DNA of 64,000 nt from Laguncularia racemosa. Taxonomy: Eukaryota; Streptophyta; Magnoliopsida; Myrtales; Combretaceae. The stretch is taken from NCBI GenBank assembly GCA_037954665.1, contig JBBMOL010000046.1, positions 3,518,501 to 3,582,500 on the forward strand, in the 5' to 3' direction. Below the pieces are notes generated by a model. The model was not told the origin of the DNA. It saw only the letters and a list, made by a program, of their open reading frames with translations, and did no database searches. A program made the translations under genes and the position numbers. Position 1 is the stretch's first letter. Each line of letters opens with the position of its first letter. Shown piece by piece: positions 56,521 to 64,000 of the stretch.

Positions 56521-57960
56521 TTTAAACTGACCTCTTTAGCTTGGGCGATACATAGATCCCTTTCTTCTTGAAGCATTGACAACAGTTGTTGACGTTAGTC
56601 ATTGAACTTTCCCTCCAATTGTTCATGTTGTTGTCTTTCTTCTTCAAGCTTTCCCTGTGTCTCTCGCAACGCTACTTCCATCCTTTCCATATAAATTTGT
56701 CTATGTGAAGGTTTCCCAATTGCACGTTTGCACCCATAAATTCATCAACTATATCCTCTGTAGTCTTAGGATTGTCCGAGGATTGAGATTCTTGATACAT
56801 CTTGACTATATCCTCTTAGATTAATGATGACAACAATGTACAATGTAAACATAATAGAAATGTAGATAGAAACATAAAACACAGTGAGAATGCTTATTTG
56901 TAAATTAACACATCAACTTACATAATCCTAAGCAACTTATTGGGAAATCTAATCGCCACTACCATCAAACCTTGGATCACTGTATCGGGTGACCTTAAAG
57001 AACTCGATTGCATCCAATGGTTGGTGATTCTTCTCAATTTAATCACACAATATACATAAAGTTAAGTACTTTATCAATTTAAGTCTTATATACTTAAATT
57101 CAATGAAATACTCACATATTCATTCCTCCTGCTCTCAAATGATCTAGATCCGGCCCTATGTAAATATTTGACTTTCCTATGTACAATCTTCCTACTCATT
57201 GATCTAGTCTTTTATTTATCAAGACATCATCACGTTAATGACATCATTTAGTCAAAACATTAAAAAAAAAATGACTTAAGTTAGCTTACTTTTGCAGATG
57301 GATCTCCTGATTGTAGAATCTCATTCTCTTCTGTAATCTCTCTCCTTTATTCCTCTGTTTTCTTTTTCCAATCATCATCACTTGAACCCTTGGGTTGAAT
57401 TGCATCACTAATCTTCATCCATGAACTTTTAGTTTTACTTTGATGATTTCTATGGATATTTCCTATCCATCGATTAGCAGCACGAAACTTCTCTGGATTT
57501 TTTATGATGTCCTCAATATTTAAATAATTCTACAAATAAAAATGAGACAAGGGTGTAATATACATGTTAGAAACATCTTGCAATAGGTTATAATAACAAG
57601 GACAATGATAGTATGACATATTCACTTTTTATTGAGAAAACAATTGAAATAGAGAAAATTTAAATTCGTTGTTGCTTTCACTTATACTCTCTCCTAAGCA
57701 TATTGTTTTTGTGATAAATCAAATTTTCTCCAATCCTCAATACAGAATGGTAGCAAGTCTCAACAAGGCTTCCCTATTTCCGATGCCATTTTGGCTAATT
57801 GGTCTGGTGTTAACAGATGACCACTAGATGTCATAAACTAAATGACCATTTTACTCATTCGTCTTCTATTTTCTCTTTCTAATGCTTATCCTTGATACGC
57901 ACTCCTCTTGCCTATATATGACACTGAGCTCGCCGCTAGTGTAAATATTTGAAAAACATG
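56520..57960 (-). pseudogene. TNPA-like (plant transposase, Ptta/En/Spm type) gene remnant
   Basis: Minus-strand pieces with no long ORF: a segment with DIIKNPEKFRAANRWIGNIH (about 57,480) and WMKISDAIQ (about 57,415), then a coiled-coil stretch MEVALRETQGKLEEERQQHE through LQEERDLCIAQAKE (about 56,700-56,540). The order, basic domain then coil, fits the second protein of CACTA elements, which binds the subterminal repeats. Introns or stops interrupt it; identity is by resemblance only. Confidence 0.5.
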
Positions 57961-58578
57961 TCCATGATTATGAAGGAGCGAAGAACTTTGATTCTAGTTT
58001 CATATACATAGTTACGTAGATTACCCGAGGATTGAGTAGGTTTAAAGGGAATGCCACTAGCTTATGTGGACGCATCAACTACATTATTAGTCAAAGCATC
58101 ATTTTGTGTGGGTGCATTTGGTTTGGCATGCTCCTCAGATGAAATTATGGGCTCCCTTTGTTGATTTATGGAGGCATTTGTCGCAACATTTTTACATACC
58201 TCCCCATCACTATGGTGTGAATCCGACTCATCTCTAATTGCATCTTGAGTGTCTCAACTAACCTTTCCTCCCCTTCTTTGGGTTTTCCTCTATCACCCCA
58301 CCATTACAGTTCTATAAAATATAGTAAAAGCATATATGATTGATGAATATGTGAATAAAATTGAAACAACATTAGAAATTTCATGCAAAAGAAAAATAAA
58401 TAGCATTCATAAAATCATCGTCAGTTGTATCATATTCAACAAGTGTATCATTGAGTGCCTCGTCTATATCCTCATCATCATTAGATTCGATATTAGCATC
58501 GTGTTGCACTCCACTAGATGCTTAAATTGTCCTTTCTACTAATTCTCTTAGAATCATATCAAGACACATATTAGTTCT

Positions 58579-59750
58579 TCATAGTACATCAACATCATAA
58601 TTGACAATTGGATGTTGCTCATTTCCTCTTCCCTCATCCTCTATGACTAGATCATCTAAGCTCTCATCCGCCAATTGAGCCTCTACGTCGGTAAACAAAT
58701 TTACATTACCAATTAAATAGTCCATATTGTAAATATGGCGATGCTCAAAACATTGCATCACATGCCAATCAACACCTAATTTCATGTCCTCCAAGTAATA
58801 TATCTGTTTAGCTTGTGATGCTAACACATATGGGTCATTTACATACTAAATACGAGTGACCTTAATAGTTTTAATGCCATTCTCAACTCTAACGTTATGA
58901 TGTTAGCTATCCGTGTCCCAACACTTACATTTAAGAACACTCTCTTGTTCCGTATATAACTGAACTCATATATATTTGTTACAATCCCATAAAATTTTAT
59001 TGATGCCTGCACATCCCCATGATTCCCCTCTACAAGAAGTCCACTGTTTTGAATCTTCTTCCTACTATTGACGTTTGATGTGTGAAACCGAACACCATTA
59101 TATATTAGCTTGCTGTATCTCTTGTAGCATGAATCGAGTCCTATGGACAATGCATATAATGCACTGATGACTAGGTTACAATTGTCATACGATGGTCTCA
59201 TCTACACTATCTACAAATTAAAAAGTGAATGCTTATCTAAAAAAAGTCAACTTCTCAATTACGCACAACATTATGTTATTGTGTTTACATTATTCATAAA
59301 CCATTGATGAAATTCCCTTTTGTGGTGCTCATCTATGTCGTCACCATATTGTGCCCTTGAAATGACCTTATGTTCCCTACATCATAGTTTTCAACTTTGT
59401 TTAGTTATTAATTTATAGCAATATTGTAACATTCGAGATGCACCCATTCACACTTACTCTAAATAAGGCTGAATTTTGTGATAGTTGTTGATGATATACC
59501 ATGTCATGACTTCAACCTCCTTGTTCGATAACATAACATATGTAGGAGGGGAAATAAGACCAACTCTATTGGTGAAAACATTAACACCACCTTCTTCCAA
59601 GGAATCAAAATTCCTATCTGGACAATTAAATGTTGTTTCAATGTCTTGTAAGTGAAGTGAGCATCGAGTCAAGCACTCATTAACAACATATGCTTTTGCA
59701 ATGGAGCCTTCTAGATAAGCTCTGTTTCTAACAAATTGCTTTAACAAACC
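58579..59750 (-). pseudogene. TNP2 gene, C-terminal domains (DUF4218 and DUF4216-like)
   Basis: Minus-strand ORF 59,747-59,454 (FVRNRAYLEGSIAKAYVVNE, CLTRCSLHLQDIETTFN) matches the domain that follows the TNP2 core in plant CACTA transposases. ORF 59,201-58,839 (GVRFHTSNVNSRKKIQNSGL, GDVQASIKFYGIVTNIYE) is the next, DUF4216-like domain, and 58,827-58,579 (LASQAKQIYYLEDMKLGVDW) continues it. They are separated by stops and possibly introns. Confidence 0.75.
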
Positions 59751-59995
59751 CAGGTATTTACACTCATAAATTTACATGGAGTGTAAGAAGGTAGACTAAT
59801 ATTAGCACATAATTGGTGAATATGTAAACCAATATCATACCTCTCAATAGGATACATCAATCGATAAGCAACTGGTCCAGCCATTAATGCTTCTCAAGGC
59901 AAGTAGATAGCTAGATGCACCATTATGTCAAAAAATGTAGAGGGAAAGATTAACTCTAGCTTACATAGTATGGTGACAATATCACTCTGCATCTT

Positions 59996-61300
59996 TTATA
60001 CCTCTTCAACATTTAGAATGCATCTACAAAACCTTTGAAAAAAGGTTCTAAGCTTGGTTATGGCCATGGTGACTTCTTTAGGCAATATGCTATGAATACC
60101 CACAGGTAATAGCCTTTCAAGCAAAACATGACAATCATGGCTTTTCAGACCAGAAAGCTTCAAGTTTGAATTATTTACACACCGACCAATATGTGATGTA
60201 TAACCATCGGGTAATCTAACTCCCCTTATAAACTGGTAGAATGATCTCCTCTTGCTAGTGCTCAATGAATAACTAGCACATGGCATGGAATACTTGCCAT
60301 TGAGCCACTTTAAAAAATGTAATTCCTTTTTAATGCCAAGGTCCTCTAGATCAAGCCAAGCCTTGTAAGTGTCTTTTGTTTTACCCTCAACCCTAAGAAT
60401 TGTATTAAGAACATTCTCACAAATATTCTTCTCAATATGCATAACATCTAAATTATACCTAAGCATTAACTTTGACCAATATGGCAACTGAAAGAATATT
60501 GACCTTTTTGTCCAGTTAAACCCATTAGCGTAATGGATTCTTTTCACATTGTCTGGATGTTTTTCCATAGGCACATCTGTTATCGATTGTAATTGGTGAA
60601 ATATATCATTACCACAATATTCTTCAAGGGCTTCATGATTATCACACATTCCATCAAATTTTAAGCCGCGTCTCCATCGATGGTCATTTGGTAACCACAT
60701 TCTATGACCAACATACCCAATCTTGCCATTAAGCCTTATTGATAGTGTTTGGTCTTTGCATACCGGACAAGCACTGTAGCCTTTTGTACTCCACCCAGAC
60801 AAGTTCCCATATGCAGGAAAGTCATTGATGGTCCACAATAAAGCGACATGCATTTTGAAAAAAGACTTGGAATATGCATCATATGTCTATAATCCATTAA
60901 CCCAAAGATCTTTTAGTTCATTGATTAGAGGCTATAAGTAGACATCAATCTCCTTCCCTGGTGCTTTAGGTCCTGGGATTAATAATGACATCATTAAAAA
61001 CTCTTTCTTCATATACATCTAAGGTGGCAAGTTATATGTAAGTAAAACCATAGGCCACATGCTGTATTATTGGCTCATAGATCTAAAGGGATTGAAGCCG
61101 TCACTAGCTAACCTTAACCTGACATTGCGAGAGTCCTTAGCAAACTCAAGGAATTCAATGTCAAAATTGACCCAAGATAGCCCATTTACATGATGACCCA
61201 TAGAGTTGTCTTGTTTATTATATTCCTCTTTATGCCAATGCATTTTTTGAGTGATTTTAGCATTCATGAAAAGGCGTTGCAACCTTGGTTTCACAAGAAA
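59996..61300 (-). pseudogene. TNP2-like CACTA transposase core
   Basis: The frame runs from DGFNPFRSMSQ (61,080) through SLLIPGPKAPGKEIDVYL, NELKDLWVNGL and MHVALLWTINDFPAYGNLSG to SACPVCKDQT, LDVMHIEKNICENVLNTIL and SHDCHVLLERLLPVG (about 60,130). These are signature blocks of plant TNP2/TNPD. Three or so stops (after YNLPP, DVYL and VNGL, all before 60,853) break it; the 285-codon part 60,853-59,996 is open. Role: cutting at the CACTA ends and joining to the target. Confidence 0.9.
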
Positions 61301-61377
61301 GTAACATAAAACCTGGTGAGGAATAGCCTTCTAAGATCTACCACATACTTTATACCTTGAGGTACCACATATGGGCA

Positions 61378-62091
61378 TTATGTGAGGTGCTTGTTACTAC
61401 CCCAAAATAAGCAACAATCATATTTACATGCATGAATATAATGACAACCCATGCCCAATCCTCGTGAGTACTTGTTTGCAGGATAGTATGACTTAGGAAG
61501 AGTCTCTCCATTAGGGATCACGTCATGGAGAAGTTGGAGAAGCATATCAAAAGACTTATTGCTCCACTTGTTGTATACTTTTAAGTGTAGTAGCTTTATG
61601 ATAAATGAGAATTTTGATAACTTACACCCTAAATAAAGCTCTTGTTGTGAGTTAACTCTTAGCCTATCAACAAAATTGGGTGGAAAATCAAATCCATCCG
61701 TAGGAGTTAGACCTTCATCTTGATTGTTAATAAATGCCTCTAAATCTTCTAGCATCTCATCAAGTCCATCAATGTTGACGTCATTTGCCTCATTGAACCC
61801 CTCGCTTTTGTTTGTTCTCAAAGCATATTCTTCATGACATATCCTACATCGAGTTTTCATTGGCAATTCAATGGTCGAGCCCTCACCATGGTATATCTAA
61901 CAATGGTAAGTTACATCTATCCCATCTACAAGCAAGTGTGCTCTTATTACATTCATAGTGTGTGAGTTGATGTTTAAGCATTTCCTACATAGACAACTTA
62001 ATCTTTTGTCCATTCCATACTTCATGCATAAGTATGCAATAAAAAACTCTATACCTCGTAGGTACTCTTCGCTTTCAATATGACAATTCAT
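61378..62091 (-). pseudogene. TNP2 N-terminal region (transposase-associated domain)
   Basis: 62,091-61,897: EEYLRGIEFFIAYLCMKYGM, then LSCLCRKCLN with paired cysteines and a final YHC, the transposase-associated zinc-binding domain found at the start of TNP2. The ATG at 62,091 is not the family's usual DRSW-type start, so a short N-terminal piece may lie to the right. 61,866-61,378 is the acidic linker with LLQLLHDVIPNGETLPKSYY and CHYIHACKYDCCLFWG, both TNP2 blocks. Confidence 0.8.
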
Positions 62092-62099
62092 CTAACTTT

Positions 62100-63035
62100 T
62101 ATCCATGACTATAGAAGAATCCCATAGCAAATCAAAATGTAAGATGAAAAAGTGTTTTACAATAAGGTTGTAGGGGAAAAAAGTGCAATCAACACACACC
62201 AAAAGAAAAGGTTGGCTTATGGCAATTCAAGCACAAATGTATCACGAAAATCTTAGGGTGAAGATTGTTTGGTTCTTAGGAATATGTTGACAATTATACT
62301 TATGGTTATAATCAAAATGAATTCTTTAACGGTCTTTAAGAAAAAACTAATTCAATTTTATCAGCAAAAACAACTACAAGAGCAACAACAACATCAACAA
62401 CACCTTCTTTACATACAGCAACTATAGAGTCTGCACTACACTAGAAGAGCCAAACCGCAATTTTTAACCCCATAAAAGTTGTGGTGATTTAATATTCGCA
62501 GAATTAGTATATGCAAATGCAGTTCAGCGATTTCCTATATAGGTTCACACAATTACATCAATTCAATGTCCAAATAACATGGAACAACACATAAGAAGGA
62601 TCTCTTTGACCCTTAGAAACTACAGAACAGAACAAAAATGGTAAGCTCTCAAGATTTTAGACACTTACATAGTCCCTTAAGATTAGAACAGCTTTGATGC
62701 CACTAGTTGGGAGTAGCGGATAAAATAAAGGAGAGAAAGGAAAAGCGATTTCATAGAGAAAATCTAAAGGATCTGATTTCATTAATTGATCTTGCAATTT
62801 TATACATAAGTGCATAGTTTGCTAATCAAACCTCCATGATTTCTTGGATGTTTGTCAACCAAACTATGACTAGAGTTAAGCACCTCCATGCTTCCTTACT
62901 AAACATCAACTACTAAAAAATGGAAGATGTTCTATTTTTACAAAAAAGTATAAAAGGAAAAGATAGAACATAGTACTTGCATCACATGCAAAAACAAGGG
63001 AAAATAGAGGAACACTGTTCATGCCTTAACAATTA
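62100..63035. other. Intergenic, nothing firmly recognised
   Basis: AT-rich. CTTTGATGCCACTAGTTGGG at 62,693-62,712 resembles, with mismatches, a minus-strand tRNA-Met primer site against an LTR edge; this could be a decayed copia leader but no partner LTR was found. Confidence 0.4.
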
Positions 63036-63038
63036 TTA

Positions 63039-63600
63039 CTTAGCAGTAATTAAGTAATGTAGAATCAGAAGGTGGAAAATGATTATGGATGGTTCATAAG
63101 GCAATTGATGAGTGTTTAGGAGGTGAATGTCAACTTAAACCTAAAGCTAGCTAATTCTCCTTAAAATGCATTGAGGTTCAACAATTGACTAAACATCCAA
63201 GGGTAGAGCATTATTATGGCATAAGTTGCGAGAAATGGACTAAATTGAGGAAAAATCTAAAAATTAAATATGACCTTAATCAAAAGTAGAAAAGTGTTTT
63301 TTTTCTTTGATACCATGATAAGTTTAGTGTGTCCTTTCATGTTTATTTACTTAACAGTAATTGAACAATATAGAAGTAGAAGGTGGGTAGTGATTGTAGA
63401 TGGTCTGTAAGGCAACTGGAGACTGACTAGGAGGCGAATGTCGACTTGAACTTAAAGTCAGCCAATTCCCCCTAAGATGCCGTAGGGTGTAACAATTAGC
63501 CAAACATCTTGGGTAAAGCACTATTTTGGCATAAGATGTGAGAAAGGTTTCAAATTGAGGCACACTTTAAAGATTTAGATATGACCTTGATCAAAATACT
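63039..63600. repeat. Diverged tandem duplication, 313-bp offset
   Basis: 63,039-63,285 and 63,352-63,597 align throughout (TACTTA(G/A)CAGTAATT, GAAGGTGG, GGAGG(T/C)GAATGTC, AACAATT, CCAAACATCTTGGG-type words, GGCATAAG, ATATGACCTT(A/G)ATCAAAA). No coding potential of note; origin unknown. Confidence 0.8.
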
Positions 63601-63609
63601 ACAGGACAG

Positions 63610-64000
63610 TTAAATGTTATAGTGTTGGCAAACTCGATTTTGCCAGCAACAAATCAAGATGTGAATAAAAGCTCGAATATGAATAATTGTCTTGATAAGT
63701 TGATTAAACATTTTCCAGATTCATAACTTTTGTGGAGTAAATATTTTGGTCATTTTGGATATTTTTCTGGTATGCATATAAGTCCTAGTTTTGCTAAGGT
63801 GTAGTAGAAAAATTTGAAGTTTTATGATATTAATATCATTAGGATGGATTGGTTCCTTGAAATTGTAATGTGTACGAAATGAAATTTTCTACTTGTTGAC
63901 AAGTCCTGATTTCATTTACTAGGCACATCGAAAGTCTTATGACACTAGTATCAATGACTAGAAGAAAGTTCATAGCTACTGGAATTGACTGTCGAATCAA
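63610..64000 (+). pseudogene. Gypsy protease-region scrap
   Basis: A frame reads FYDINIIRMDWFLEIVMCTK (from about 63,815), resembling the D-I-I-L-G-M-D-W-L block after the protease of Del-type gypsy elements. Stops on both sides; the window ends before anything else can be checked. Confidence 0.4.

Larger units (their letters stand above)
54745..62100 (-). mobile_element. CACTA (En/Spm) transposon, right terminus not found
   Basis: Left terminus CACTACAACAAATTCG at 54,745 is the classic CACTA end; 54,760-55,620 is packed with subterminal repeats. Two transposase gene regions follow on the minus strand: a TNPA-like coiled-coil gene (56,520-57,960) and a TNP2-like gene (58,579-62,091). The expected inverse terminus (ending TTTGTTGTAGTG) was not seen before 64,000, so the right end is deleted, displaced or outside. 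All genes carry stops. Confidence 0.85.

Noticed and set aside
62449..62470. CACTACACTAGAAG as a CACTA terminus
   Set aside because: Orientation is wrong for the right end of the 54.7-kb element, it lacks subterminal repeats, and the match beyond CACTAC is poor.

Overview
The window reads as nuclear DNA of a flowering plant, most likely a eudicot. The evidence is a DYW-class pentatricopeptide-repeat (PPR) gene with a GT-AG intron, plant LTR-retrotransposon lineages (Ty3/gypsy Tat-like, Tekay/Del-like and another chromovirus; Ty1/copia), a CACTA (En/Spm) transposon, and AT-rich spacers with microsatellites. The species cannot be told from the sequence alone. About 80-90% of the window is transposon-derived. 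Only one certain intact host gene is present, the PPR gene at 48.6-50.8 kb, with a possible small multi-exon gene just downstream.

Layout. 1-11,337 (+): a Tat-lineage gypsy element entering from the left edge. It carries the end of an extra ORF upstream of gag, then gag, protease, RT, two RNase H domains, integrase, tandem repeats and a 2.1-kb 3' LTR, all full of stops. 11,338-13,300 (-): gag-protease-RT debris of a chromovirus. 14,560-15,560 (+): a broken, intron-like coding remnant of unknown identity. 16,242-23,060 (-): a full-length copia element with 498-bp LTRs, tRNA-Met primer site and a perfect 5-bp target duplication (TATAT). 23-27.5 kb: AT-rich spacer.

27.5-42.3 kb is a nested block. 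A Tekay/Del-like gypsy element (+; pieces at 27.5-27.9 and 37.5-41.3 kb plus a 3' LTR) is split inside its RT domain by a probable LTR-type insert. That insert is itself split by a second Tat element (-; 29,108-37,010; target duplication CCAGT), which lost its whole pol region by internal deletion. A 1.25-kb Mutator-like element with a perfect 9-bp duplication (GATGATGTT) sits in the Tekay pol at 38,546-39,797.

42.3-48.4 kb: spacer with diverged direct repeats, a possible copia LTR edge and a probable solo LTR (45,988-47,912). 48.5-52.0 kb: the gene island. 54.1-54.3 kb: a gypsy RT scrap. 54,745 to about 62.1 kb: a CACTA element whose left terminus and subterminal repeats are visible and whose two genes lie on the minus strand. 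63.0-64.0 kb: a diverged 313-bp direct duplication and a gypsy protease scrap.

The genes do not form a joint pathway. The transposon genes are decayed copies of mobilisation machinery. The PPR protein would act alone as an organelle RNA-editing factor. The most interesting leads are the tRNA-like A/B-box module kept in both Tat LTRs, the tRNA-Leu-like fragment in the copia leader, the palindromic repeat type shared by two unrelated retroelements, a repeat carried inside the MULE and found again at 15.9 kb, and the 94-aa four-exon gene candidate.
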